From assembly GCA_022820665.1 (NCBI GenBank), contig JAJEFB010000026.1, forward strand, positions 1 through 64,000: 64,000 nt of DNA. The letters are read 5' to 3'. Position numbers and translations under genes: made by a program. Positions 12,555 through 21,558 of this stretch are shown here, piece after piece. Every line of letters begins with the position of its first letter. The stretch's first letter is position 1. Source of the DNA: Anaerolineae bacterium (GTDB lineage Bacteria; Chloroflexota; Anaerolineae; Aggregatilineales; Phototrophicaceae). Under the pieces are notes generated by a model. That model saw only the letters and a list, made by a program, of their open reading frames with translations. It did no database searches and had not been told where the DNA came from.

Positions 12555-13355
12555 TCAAATGGTGCCATTGGAGGCTTGGCCTGGCGCGAGAAGATCTGCC
12601 GGCAAGAGATCGAACCATTGTAAGCCACGTTCGCGCAAGCGAACAACTTCGCCAATCACGGTGATGGCGGGCGATTGAATGTGGTGTTCGCTGGCGATAT
12701 CAGCGATTGTCGATAGCGCGCCGATCAAGGCGCGCTGGCGGGGCGTCGCGCCCCATTCGATGATCGCGGCCGGCGTCTTGTCATCGAGACCCTGCGCGAT
12801 CAAGGTCCGAGTTATGCGCGTCAAGCGCTTTACGCCCATCAATATGACGATAGTCCCGCCGATTTTCGCCAGCGCCTCATAATCGATGCTGCTTTCGGGC
12901 TTCTGCGGATCCTCGTGGCCGGTGATAACCGTGAAGCAACTGCTGAGATGTCGATGCGTCAGCGGGATACCGGCGTAGGCGGGTACGGCATAAGCGCTGG
13001 AAATGCCCGGAACGATCTCGAAATGAATGCCGACCTTGTGGCAAGCCAGGGCTTCTTCGCCCCCGCGCCCAAAGACCAGCGGATCGCCGCCCTTCAGCCG
13101 AAGGACTGTGTTGCCCTTCAAGGCGCGATCGACCATGATCTGGTTAATCGACTCCTGGGACAACCGGCGCTTCGTCGGCTCTTTGCCGGCGTCGATCAAT
13201 TCGGCGTCGGGGCGCGCTTCCCAGAGCAGTTCCGGCGGAATCAGACGGTCGTATATGACAACATCCGCTTCCCCCAGCAGCCGAAGCGCCTTGCGCGTAA
13301 TCAAGTCCGGATCGCCGGGTCCTGCCCCGACCAGATAAACCTTGCCAAGTTTCAT
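12555..13355 (-). CDS. cobA: Uroporphyrinogen-III C-methyltransferase
   Basis: MKLGKVYLVGAGPGDPDLITRKALRLLGEADVVIYDRL; VLRLKGGDPLVFGRGGEE. Confidence 0.93.
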   Translation of the reverse strand: MKLGKVYLVGAGPGDPDLITRKALRLLGEADVVIYDRLIPPELLWEARPDAELIDAGKEPTKRRLSQESINQIMVDRALKGNTVLRLKGGDPLVFGRGGEEALACHKVGIHFEIVPGISSAYAVPAYAGIPLTHRHLSSCFTVITGHEDPQKPESSIDYEALAKIGGTIVILMGVKRLTRITRTLIAQGLDDKTPAAIIEWGATPRQRALIGALSTIADIASEHHIQSPAITVIGEVVRLRERGLQWFDLLPADLLAPGQASNGTI

Positions 13356-14680
13356 ATCGTTGATTCTCCCAGTTTTGCGGCGGTTGACAACCAGTAATTG
13401 CAAGCGGTCTTGCAGGGCAGATCTGAGGCCGGCTCGTCCCTCCACCAGGTCGGTTGGCGGACGCAAGCGCCGCATACCTTGGCCACTGTCTTTTCAATGA
13501 CTTCGGCAGCCAGATTGTGTATCCCCTTGAACATGCCAATTTGGCGCTCGCTGGTGACTTTGAGAGGCTCAGCCAGGAAGTCTCCCTGACGCCTTGCCGC
13601 CCAATCGGCGACCAAACCCGGATAAACGGTTTCCAGCACGGCATGCGCTTGCGCGGGTTGGTCGAGATCAACGCGCCAACCGGCGGGCATGTCCGTGGAT
13701 GTGGGCAAGAGGCGGAAGGGATCTTCGCGCAAGCAGGCGCGAAGCTGCGCGGCCGACGACATGGGGGCGCTGCATGCATCATTATCGCAATGCCAGACAC
13801 GTTTTTCCGTTATCATCACTTGACCGAATTGAAGCGACTCCCCTTTCTTCAGCGCCTTTACAAGACGGTCGCAGCCAGCCTTGGGGAAGCCATGCCAAGA
13901 GCGACTGTCGGAGTCGCGTTCGACAGGAAGCCCGGCGTCGAGAGCCAATTCGTGGATCGCTGAACAGATGGATTCGTCCTCGCTCAGGGATTCGGTGTAA
14001 TACACCCGTCTGCCCGCGACCGTCTGCGGACTCGTCAGTTCGGAAATGCCAAGCGCGCGCGGCACATCGATAGTGACATGGGATCCGGGCGCCAGAAAAT
14101 AAGGCAGAGCGATGATATTGCCGGCGCAAGTTCTCCGATAAATGCTTTGGATGTCGGGCTCGTCGTCCAGGTATACATCGACCACCTCGCCGACCCAGTT
14201 CATGTCGCGCAGGACTTTGGCCTGGTAGCGGGTTGTAGCGCGGCTATTTGGATTGCGACGGGTGCCGTGTCCGATGATTGCGACGGCGGTATCCGCTCGA
14301 TCCAGATTGTGGTTATCAATGTATTTGCGCACGATGTTGCGCACAACGCTTGTCATCGCCGGATGTTCGCCGAGCGGCCGCGTGAGCGTGATCGACTTGC
14401 CGTCTCGCCTGGTCACAGGTCCATGCAAAGCCATTTCTGACGGTATCACGGAAGCCGTGAAATAGCCGCGCGCCGTGAATACAGGCACGACGAAGATTTG
14501 AGTCGCCTTCACCGTATCGAGCACCTGGTTCAAAGCCGGCGGTTCTTTCCAGAAACAAGCCGTGACTTCGGGTGCTGCTCCCAGCGCGCGCAGGCGGTCG
14601 ACATAGCTCCAGACGACGCCGGCGGTGTTTGGGCTGACGTGTGAGCCGTGTCCGGCGAGTATCAGCGCGGAGTCCGTCAT
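13352..14680 (-). CDS. Sirohydrochlorin chelatase (CbiX-like) with C-terminal DR2241-type Fe-S region
   Basis: LILAGHGSHVSPNTAGVVWSY; HGTRRNPNS; C-terminal Cys cluster CDNDAC...CGACVRQ...CKTACNYWL; ATGA overlap with cobA. Confidence 0.85.
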   Translation of the reverse strand: MTDSALILAGHGSHVSPNTAGVVWSYVDRLRALGAAPEVTACFWKEPPALNQVLDTVKATQIFVVPVFTARGYFTASVIPSEMALHGPVTRRDGKSITLTRPLGEHPAMTSVVRNIVRKYIDNHNLDRADTAVAIIGHGTRRNPNSRATTRYQAKVLRDMNWVGEVVDVYLDDEPDIQSIYRRTCAGNIIALPYFLAPGSHVTIDVPRALGISELTSPQTVAGRRVYYTESLSEDESICSAIHELALDAGLPVERDSDSRSWHGFPKAGCDRLVKALKKGESLQFGQVMITEKRVWHCDNDACSAPMSSAAQLRACLREDPFRLLPTSTDMPAGWRVDLDQPAQAHAVLETVYPGLVADWAARRQGDFLAEPLKVTSERQIGMFKGIHNLAAEVIEKTVAKVCGACVRQPTWWRDEPASDLPCKTACNYWLSTAAKLGESTI

Positions 14681-15339
14681 AAAGCCAATTCCCGACTTAC
14701 AATTCTATCGAAGATTCGCCGGGCGATTTCGGGCTGGCCATCGCGCAATAGCGGGAGTACATCTGAATCCAGAATGCGGCGATAAAGCGTTTCCCTGGCC
14801 ATTTGGGAATCGAGTTGGCTTTTGAGCGGTTCCCGCAACTCGCCCAGCCATTCGCCGAGAATCGCGTATTCATCGCCAATAGCGCGTTCCAATTGTTTCT
14901 TGAGCTCCCGCAGCATCGCGGGCGAGGCGCCATTGGTGCTTAGCGCGACTATCAGCGGGGACCGGTCGACAACCGCCATGTTGCTGAAGTCGCTGTCGTC
15001 GCTGCTGCCATTGGCGACATTTGTTAAGGCTCGGATGCGATGCGCGTCTTGAGCCACGATTTGGTTGACAGCATCATCGTCAGTTGTGGCGATTACCAGA
15101 AAAGGCATGTGTTCATTTAGCATGTCGCGCTGATATTCGGAATGAATTAACTCAATCTGACCCTCATTGGCCAGCGCCAGAAGCTCTGTCGATACTACCG
15201 GGCTGATAAGCAGAACCCGGGCGCCCGAATGGAGCAAATGCTTGACTTTACGCGTCGCCACTCGGCCGCCACCGATGACGGCGACTTGCTTGTCTTGCAG
15301 GTGCAGCAAGATGGGATATCCGACCGTCGGCTCAGGCAT
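14677..15339 (-). CDS. Precorrin-2 dehydrogenase (Met8/CysG N-terminal type)
   Basis: MPEPTVGYPILLHLQDKQVAVIGGGRVATRKVKHLLHSGARVLLISP; start moved to 15339; ATGA overlap with downstream gene. Confidence 0.9.
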   Translation of the reverse strand: MPEPTVGYPILLHLQDKQVAVIGGGRVATRKVKHLLHSGARVLLISPVVSTELLALANEGQIELIHSEYQRDMLNEHMPFLVIATTDDDAVNQIVAQDAHRIRALTNVANGSSDDSDFSNMAVVDRSPLIVALSTNGASPAMLRELKKQLERAIGDEYAILGEWLGELREPLKSQLDSQMARETLYRRILDSDVLPLLRDGQPEIARRIFDRIVSRELAL

Positions 15340-16069
15340 GGACGCCTTCCCGAGCCGGTTTGTCGATATGCTCGATATGGATGCCACATTCTGTTTTGTC
15401 TCGGCGCCACCAACGGCCGCTTCGAGAATCGGCGTCTTGATTGACCGCTTTGGTGCAGGTCCAGCAGCCGATGCTGGGATAGCCGATGTCGTGCAGGGGA
15501 TTGTAGGGCAAGTCATGGGCGCGCAGGTAGGTCCAGATCCTGTCTTCGCTCCAATTGGCAAAGGGCGCGATCTTGAGCAGGCTCGTTCGCGAATCCCGGC
15601 TGATGATGGGCGTGTTGGCGCGACTGGCTGATTGATCGCGGCGAAGCCCGGTCACCCAAGCCGAATAACCGGAAAGCGCCTCTCGCAAGGGAATCGTTTT
15701 GCGAATATGACAGCAGCGGTCGGGATTGCGCTCCCACAAGCGGTCGCCGTAATCGCGCGCTTGCTGCTGCGGCGTTTGGCGCGGTCTGACGCGCCGAAGA
15801 TTAAGTTGGAAACGTTCTTCCAGCGCATTCACCAGATCGACAGTCTCCGGAAAAAGAAAGCCCGTATCAAGTGTCAGCACTTGCGTAGCGGGAGCAATCT
15901 CTTGCATCATGTGCAGCGTAACGATCCCGGTGGCTTGAAAACTGGTTACTATGGCGAGTTTGTCGCCAAAGTTATTGTTCGCCCAGGACAAGATTTCGCG
16001 TGGATCCGCGCTCTCGAATTGGTCCGCCAATCCGTTGATCTGTGCAGCGCTCATGTTCAATCCCAGCAC
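15332..16069 (-). CDS. cysH: Assimilatory APS/PAPS reductase, [4Fe-4S] type
   Basis: SFQATGIVTLHM; CCHIRKTIPLREAL; GCWTCTKAV; KTECGIH; likely GTG start at 16069 with AGGAG upstream. Confidence 0.92.
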   Translation of the reverse strand: MLGLNMSAAQINGLADQFESADPREILSWANNNFGDKLAIVTSFQATGIVTLHMMQEIAPATQVLTLDTGFLFPETVDLVNALEERFQLNLRRVRPRQTPQQQARDYGDRLWERNPDRCCHIRKTIPLREALSGYSAWVTGLRRDQSASRANTPIISRDSRTSLLKIAPFANWSEDRIWTYLRAHDLPYNPLHDIGYPSIGCWTCTKAVNQDADSRSGRWWRRDKTECGIHIEHIDKPAREGVHA

Positions 16070-16100
16070 TTTGAACTCCTATTCCGCATTATTGACCTCT

Positions 16101-16132
16101 AAAACAAAAAACGCTTCGGATTATCCGAAGCG
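16101..16132 (-). terminator. Intrinsic terminator of attenuator 2 in cysH leader
   Basis: Minus strand CGCTTCGGA-TAA-TCCGAAGCG (9-bp stem, 3-nt loop) then TTTTTTGTTTT. Confidence 0.88.
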
Positions 16133-16156
16133 CCCCAAGATTCCTGAACGACTCTG

Positions 16157-16255
16157 CTAGCGAGACTCAAGCGCCAGCATCGGATAACCCAGCCTGCCCG
16201 GCTCGGTACAGCAACAACAACAAACGTGGCGGCGGTGGGTCTTGCTTGTTGGCAT
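16157..16255 (-). CDS. Poly-cysteine leader peptide 2 (32 aa)
   Basis: ATG at 16255, TAG at 16157-16159: MPTSKTHRRHVCCCCCTEPGRLGYPMLALESR*; five consecutive Cys codons (TGT TGT TGT TGC TGT); just upstream of an intrinsic terminator and cysH. Confidence 0.8.
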   Translation of the reverse strand: MPTSKTHRRHVCCCCCTEPGRLGYPMLALESR

Positions 16256-16284
16256 CTTCAAAAATGTCCCTTGCGTCTTGCAAC

Positions 16285-16310
16285 AAAAAAGCCCCGTGTC
16301 GTAACGGGGC
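16285..16310 (-). terminator. Intrinsic terminator of attenuator 1 in cysH leader
   Basis: Minus strand GCCCCGT-TACGAC-ACGGGGC (7-bp stem) then TTTTTTGTTG. Confidence 0.85.
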
Positions 16311-16344
16311 TGCTCGTTTCGGATTGATCCAGGCTTTCAATAAC

Positions 16345-16419
16345 CTAGCAACGTCCCACCGCACGACTATCGGAAGATAGTGTCTGACAACAACAGGCGG
16401 AACAGCAGTTAGGGAACAT
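16345..16419 (-). CDS. Cysteine-rich leader peptide 1 (24 aa)
   Basis: ATG at 16419, TAG at 16345-16347: MFPNCCSACCCQTLSSDSRAVGRC*; 6 Cys of 24 residues, 35 nt upstream of a terminator hairpin. Confidence 0.78.
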   Translation of the reverse strand: MFPNCCSACCCQTLSSDSRAVGRC

Positions 16420-16452
16420 CTGGATTTCCAAGGTTTAGACCGATTTCAAGAG

Positions 16453-16481
16453 AGCGTAGCGCATGTTTGCGCCTTTGTCAA
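16453..16481 (-). promoter_or_regulatory. Sigma70-like promoter for cys leader/operon
   Basis: Minus strand TTGACA (16476-16481), 17-nt spacer, TACGCT (16453-16458); leader 1 ATG lies about 33 nt downstream of the -10. Confidence 0.65.
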
Positions 16482-16539
16482 CTGATTAATGGAAACTCGT
16501 TTCTCAGCGCCTGCTTTTCATATGATTTCGCGATGTCGC

Positions 16540-17307
16540 TCAAGTGCTACCCATGCGCAAAGCGCCGTCGAGGCGAATCGTTTCGCCGTTGAGCATTTCG
16601 TTTTCCACGATTTGCTGCGCCAATTGCGCGTATTCCGCGGGCAAACCCAAGCGCGAGGGGAAGGGCGCTTGTTCGCCGAGCGAGTCGCGGACGGCTTGCG
16701 GCAAACTGCCGAGCAGCGGCGTATCAAAAATGCCTGGCGCGATCGTGCAGACACGGATGCCATTTCGGGCGAGATCGCGGGCGATTGGCAAGGTCATGCC
16801 GACGATGCCGCCTTTGGAAGCCGCATAGGCTGCCTGTCCGATTTGGCCTTCGAACGCAGCGACGGAGGCGCTGTTGATAATCACGCCTCGCTCGCCGCCC
16901 TCGCTGGCTGGATTCGCCGACATCATCGCGGCGGCCAGACGAATGGCGTTGAATGTGCCTGTCAAATTGATACGAATGACCGTCTCGAACAAGTCCAGCG
17001 GATGCGCGCCGCGGCTGCTGATCGTACGGATGGCGAGCCCGACGCCGGCGCAATTGACAAGCGCGTTCAGAGCGCCGAATTCAGCCACTGCCAGATCCAG
17101 CGCGGCTTGGATATCCGACTCGCTTGTCACGTCCGCCTCGGCAAAGCGTGCAGCTTCGCCTATGATCGCCGCGAGTTCGCGTCCCTTTTCGAGTTCGCGA
17201 TCAAGAATCACGATCTTGGCGCCACCTTCGGCAAAACGTATCGCGGTCGCCGCGCCTAATCCGGACGCGCCGCCGGTGACAAGCGCTACAACCTCTTCCA
17301 TTCTCAT
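16540..17307 (-). CDS. SDR-family oxidoreductase (3-hydroxyacyl-CoA dehydrogenase-like)
   Basis: [54 protein letters not shown]. Confidence 0.88.
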   Translation of the reverse strand: MRMEEVVALVTGGASGLGAATAIRFAEGGAKIVILDRELEKGRELAAIIGEAARFAEADVTSESDIQAALDLAVAEFGALNALVNCAGVGLAIRTISSRGAHPLDLFETVIRINLTGTFNAIRLAAAMMSANPASEGGERGVIINSASVAAFEGQIGQAAYAASKGGIVGMTLPIARDLARNGIRVCTIAPGIFDTPLLGSLPQAVRDSLGEQAPFPSRLGLPAEYAQLAQQIVENEMLNGETIRLDGALRMGST

Positions 17308-17407
17308 GGTTATGGCTCCCGATAGACTGTGTAACGCAAAGGGCCGCGACCGAAAGCACCGTTCGGTCGCCGTGCGTCGAGAGGAACGCGCTGCTGGCCC
17401 GGGATGC

Positions 17408-18676
17408 CTAGCGCCCGTTTGAGCCGCTCAAGCTGTTGAGGAACTTCTCGTTGGTGTCGTAAAGTCGGAAGCTGTGCAGCAATTGTTCGGTAGCGCCGAC
17501 GATGCCTTCCGGCTGTTCCGCCAAATGCGACCACATACGCCGCATGGTATAGACGCGTTGCAAGACGTCGGGACCGAGCAACAACTCTTCGCGACGGGTG
17601 GAAGACTGCTCGATATCGAAGGCGGGGAAGATCCGACGCTCCTGCAGCTTGCGGCTGAGGTGGAGTTCCATATTGCCCGTGCCCTTGAATTCTTCGTAGA
17701 TGACGTCGTCCATCTTGCTGCCGGTATTGACCAGGCAGGTCGCGACTATGGTCAGGCTGCCGCCTTCTTCGACGTTGCGGGCCGCGCCAAACAAACGCTT
17801 TGGCGGGTGAATCGCGGAGGGATCCAAACCGCCGGAAAGCGTGCGCCCGCTGGTGGGGACGACGAGGTTATAAGCGCGCGCCAAACGCGTTACGCTATCC
17901 AGCATCATCACGACGTGACGCCTGACTTCGACCAGACGCTTGGCGCGCTCCAGCGCCATTTCGGCAACCCGGACATGATGATGCACCGGATCGTCAAAGG
18001 TGGAGGCGATGACCTCGGCATCAACGGAACGATCCATATCGGTCACTTCTTCCGGGCGCTCGCCAATGAGGGCGATCATCAGGTGGACTTCGGGATAGTT
18101 ATGGCTGATTGCGTTGGCGATGTCTTTGAGAACGGTGGTCTTGCCGGCCTTGGGCGGCGATACGATCAACCCGCGTTGTCCGAATCCGATGGGCGCGATC
18201 AGATTCAGCATGCGTGTGGACATGATGCGCGGCAGCGTTTCCAGGTTGAAGCGAACTTCCGGGAAGATGGGCGTCAAGCGTTCGAAATTGGCGCGCTGCC
18301 TGACCTCGTTGGGGTTGAGACCGTTAACCGCGTCGACGCGGAGCAACCCGAAGTAACGCTCGGTATCTTTTGGCGGACGAACCTGACCAATAACCATGTC
18401 GCCAGTGCGCAAGTTGAACTTTTTGATTTGCGTCTGGCTGACGTAAATATCGTTTTTGCCCGGTAGGTAGCCCTCGGCGCGCAAGAAGCCGATACCATCG
18501 TCCACTACTTCCAAGACACCGCCGCGAAGCTCGTGGCCTCGCCGCACGGCGTCTTGACGCAGTAAACCTATGATGAGGTCCTGCTTCTTCAACCGGCTGA
18601 AGCGCGGCACATTATGGTCGCGCGCCAGACTGCGCAATTCTGGAAGGGTCTTCGTTTCAAGTTTTGCGATATTCAT
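17408..18676 (-). CDS. rho: Transcription termination factor Rho
   Basis: [63 protein letters not shown]. Confidence 0.96.
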   Translation of the reverse strand: MNIAKLETKTLPELRSLARDHNVPRFSRLKKQDLIIGLLRQDAVRRGHELRGGVLEVVDDGIGFLRAEGYLPGKNDIYVSQTQIKKFNLRTGDMVIGQVRPPKDTERYFGLLRVDAVNGLNPNEVRQRANFERLTPIFPEVRFNLETLPRIMSTRMLNLIAPIGFGQRGLIVSPPKAGKTTVLKDIANAISHNYPEVHLMIALIGERPEEVTDMDRSVDAEVIASTFDDPVHHHVRVAEMALERAKRLVEVRRHVVMMLDSVTRLARAYNLVVPTSGRTLSGGLDPSAIHPPKRLFGAARNVEEGGSLTIVATCLVNTGSKMDDVIYEEFKGTGNMELHLSRKLQERRIFPAFDIEQSSTRREELLLGPDVLQRVYTMRRMWSHLAEQPEGIVGATEQLLHSFRLYDTNEKFLNSLSGSNGR

Positions 18677-19084
18677 GCTGATTGTCCTGAGTTAATTTGT
18701 TGCGGCAGGGGTGTATGTTGGGGTCGCCGCGCGAACAAAGATTGTGTCCTTTGCGTGTTTAGTGAATTGCCGGAAGATTACTGGGAACTCGTTTCCTCTG
18801 GGAATCGTGAACTGTCGTCGTAAGGGACATTAGATCTGGAGACGCTCAACCGAGTGGAATTCTGACCGACGGACGAATTTCAAGACATGCTCACTTAATT
18901 CACTCGCTACGCGGATAGCCAAAAGAGGTTTTTTGACACTCCACAATTATGACGTTTACGGGTGCAGATGTGGAAAAAAGAACCTGTATAGCAGACTATA
19001 GCATAGATTTAGGAAGGCGTCAAATGTTTATTGAATCAGTATTTGGTTTTTGCAGTAATTGATATGACATTGCAATGCATGGTT

Positions 19085-19110
19085 TGATCCCCGCCCGCGG
19101 GCGGGGATCA
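19085..19110. repeat. Perfect 26-nt palindrome
   Basis: TGATCCCCGCCCG/CGGGCGGGGATCA, 21 nt beyond the stop of the ABC substrate-binding gene; no U-tract on either side. Confidence 0.85.
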
Positions 19111-19130
19111 ACTGTGCTGTTGTTGGATGC

Positions 19131-20471
19131 TTACATGTCCAGGTCGGCGTGCAATTCAGCCACTTCCTCGTTCAATTCCGCCAGCGCGTCGGCGACCGGG
19201 GCATCGCCATTGACGACTTCGGCGATCACATTGGGCACCAGCCCACGCACGGCGCTATAACTGGGAAGACCGGGCGAGGCATAAATGCTGACCATTTCGT
19301 CAGCTAAGATGCCCTGCACTTCGACAAAGCGGTGATAGGGCATGCGCGGCTCGGTGAAATCGTCCTCGGTGATCTCAATGTCGTTGCGTATGCTGAAGTA
19401 TCCGGTCGCGCCGGACCAGGCAAGCTGCGCCTCGGCGCCGGCCAGGAACTTCACGAACAGCCAGGTGGCCACTTCTTGTTCCGGCGTCGCGGTCAAGATC
19501 GCCTGGCTGGGGACGAAGAGTTGCAGCGTAGGACCAACGCCGTCGGCGCCAGGGAATGCGGAAACTACCCATTCGTCGGTCATTTCGGCAGTTGCGGCGT
19601 CCCAGGTGACAAAGGGAATGCCGGCGGAACTGCCCGCTGCGAATGGCGTGACGCCCACCGCGAAGTCACCTGTGTTTTGATAGCGTTCCGCGAAAAGATA
19701 GGCGCAATTGTTTTCCAGCATGCGCGTGAACATTTCCAGGACGGCAGCTACTTCGGCGGATTCGAAGATGTACTGGCCGGAGTCGGCGTCAAATATCGCG
19801 CCGCCATGCGCGGCGACGAAACTCTCGAAGTGCGATGTGCCGGTATCCAGGGGATAACCCTGGTACATCTCGCTGGCGCCGGCCGCGCAGGAGATTGCCT
19901 CGAACTCCGCCAGCGTCTCGGGCGGACGCCGATCAAAGCCCAGCGCTTCGACGATGTCAAGATTGGTATAGAAAATGTTCAGCGAGTTCTGGTTCGCCCA
20001 GGCGACGCGCATACCGTGAAACGGCGCGAAGTCCAGTTGGTTGACGTCGAGCAGATCGAAGTTGAGATTGGCTTGCTCGTCCGGCGGGATTCCCCACATC
20101 GGGCTATTGAGCAATTCGTTGATGTCGACGACAACGCCTTCGTTGGCCCAGCCGGCGATGGCATTGGCGTATCCCGCAACCAGGTTTGGCAGCTCTCCGG
20201 AGAGAATGGCGGTGTTCATCAGATCTTGAATGGGGCTGTAGCTGCCCTGATGGATAGCTTCCACCGTGATTCCATACTCGTTGCCGCTATTGAATTCCTC
20301 GATCAATGCCGACATCGTTTCGGCCTGCGAACTGTCATCGGAATACTGATGCCAGTAGACGACCGTCTGTCCACTGGGATCAACACCTTCATAGTCGGTC
20401 GTGCTCTGCGCTTGAACCAGTCCAAGCGTTAGAACGCAGAACATGAGCGCGATGGTCATTTTTGTCTTCAT
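19131..20471 (-). CDS. ABC transporter sugar-binding protein (family 1 SBP)
   Basis: Signal peptide MKTKMTIALMFCVLTLGLVQAQS; YWHQYSDDSSQAETMSALIEEFN; upstream of two MalFG-type permeases. Confidence 0.9.
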   Translation of the reverse strand: MKTKMTIALMFCVLTLGLVQAQSTTDYEGVDPSGQTVVYWHQYSDDSSQAETMSALIEEFNSGNEYGITVEAIHQGSYSPIQDLMNTAILSGELPNLVAGYANAIAGWANEGVVVDINELLNSPMWGIPPDEQANLNFDLLDVNQLDFAPFHGMRVAWANQNSLNIFYTNLDIVEALGFDRRPPETLAEFEAISCAAGASEMYQGYPLDTGTSHFESFVAAHGGAIFDADSGQYIFESAEVAAVLEMFTRMLENNCAYLFAERYQNTGDFAVGVTPFAAGSSAGIPFVTWDAATAEMTDEWVVSAFPGADGVGPTLQLFVPSQAILTATPEQEVATWLFVKFLAGAEAQLAWSGATGYFSIRNDIEITEDDFTEPRMPYHRFVEVQGILADEMVSIYASPGLPSYSAVRGLVPNVIAEVVNGDAPVADALAELNEEVAELHADLDM

Positions 20472-20592
20472 AGCTTGCGAGTCTCCTTCGTATAAATGAG
20501 CTTTCGAAATAGGCGGCTGCTCCATACCCCCTCTTACGGGATTCAGCCACGGAATGAACACCGCATTGCCTGATACGGTGGAGGGTTCAATT

Positions 20593-21558
20593 CTAACCTC
20601 GGATGCCTGTCTGCGCGATACCTTCGGTGAATTGCTTCTGCGCTACGAAATACAAGATCAGGATCGGTATGACGGTAATCACGGAAGCCGCCATTTGCAA
20701 GTTCAAATCTCCGGGCGTGTCGGCGGTTACGAAATTGGACAAGCCTACGGCTATCGGTCGCCAATCGTCGTTGATGGTGACCAGCAGGGGCCACATCAAG
20801 GCGTTCCACGAGCCGATAAAACCCAGGGTAACGATGGTCATGATGGGCGCCTTCGACAAGGGAAGGACTACGCTCCTTAAGAACTTGAAATGTCCCGCGC
20901 CGTCGATCCGCGCGGCCTCCCAGAGATCATTGGGGATCTGAATGAAGAACTGTCGCAGCAAAAAGATGTTAAAGACGGAAGCGAAGAAGGGGATAGTTAG
21001 AGCGGGCCAATTGTTGAACCAGGCGCCTGCGGGTCCGAAAAGGCTTTCGCTCAAACGCCCCAGCCAAATAACCGTTAGCAGATGCGGTATCAGCATCACA
21101 ATACCCGGGATCATCATGGTGGACAAAAAAAGGGCGAATATGAAATTGCGCCCGATGAAATCCATCCGCGCGAAAGCGTATGCGGCCGGAATGCAAACGA
21201 CGAGCGATCCGGAAACACTGATCAGGGTAATACGCAGGCTGTTCCACAGATAACCCGATATGCCGATAGACTGCAGGATGCCGCTAGTCGGATCTGTAGT
21301 TAGTTCAATATCAAGGAAGTTCGCCCGGCGCAGGGCGGTGGCGTAATTCTCCCAAAGCAGATTCTCCGGCAGCAGCCGCGTTAGATTGACCTCGCTCAGC
21401 GTCATGAAGGAGGCGCTGATCATCCATAGAAAGGGACCCACTGCAATGATGACGCCGGCAAACAGTACCGCGTAAATCGCGAGTTGACCCCGGTTGACGC
21501 GGGGCGGTAGCGTCTTCTTCGCCTTGGTTGCTTTAGGGTCGCGGCTTTGGCTAGGCAT
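20593..21558 (-). CDS. Carbohydrate ABC transporter permease (MalG-like)
   Basis: EAA motif region ELWEAARIDGAGHFKFLRSVVLPLSKAPIM-like; multiple TM segments. Confidence 0.9.
   Translation of the reverse strand: MPSQSRDPKATKAKKTLPPRVNRGQLAIYAVLFAGVIIAVGPFLWMISASFMTLSEVNLTRLLPENLLWENYATALRRANFLDIELTTDPTSGILQSIGISGYLWNSLRITLISVSGSLVVCIPAAYAFARMDFIGRNFIFALFLSTMMIPGIVMLIPHLLTVIWLGRLSESLFGPAGAWFNNWPALTIPFFASVFNIFLLRQFFIQIPNDLWEAARIDGAGHFKFLRSVVLPLSKAPIMTIVTLGFIGSWNALMWPLLVTINDDWRPIAVGLSNFVTADTPGDLNLQMAASVITVIPILILYFVAQKQFTEGIAQTGIRG

Noticed and set aside
16167-16364. 65-aa minus-strand ORF in the cys leader (RLLLLLYRAG)
   Set aside because: Out of frame with both Cys-rich leader peptides and runs through terminator 1; the Leu run is the frame-shifted reading of the TGT repeats
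16140-16450. SAM riboswitch or T-box in the cysH leader
   Set aside because: No SAM-I core (AGAGAGGTGGAGGGA...) or T-box TGGNACC sequence found; short Cys-rich ORFs plus terminators explain the region better
19332-20432. 366-aa plus-strand ORF
   Set aside because: Antisense shadow of the ABC substrate-binding protein gene
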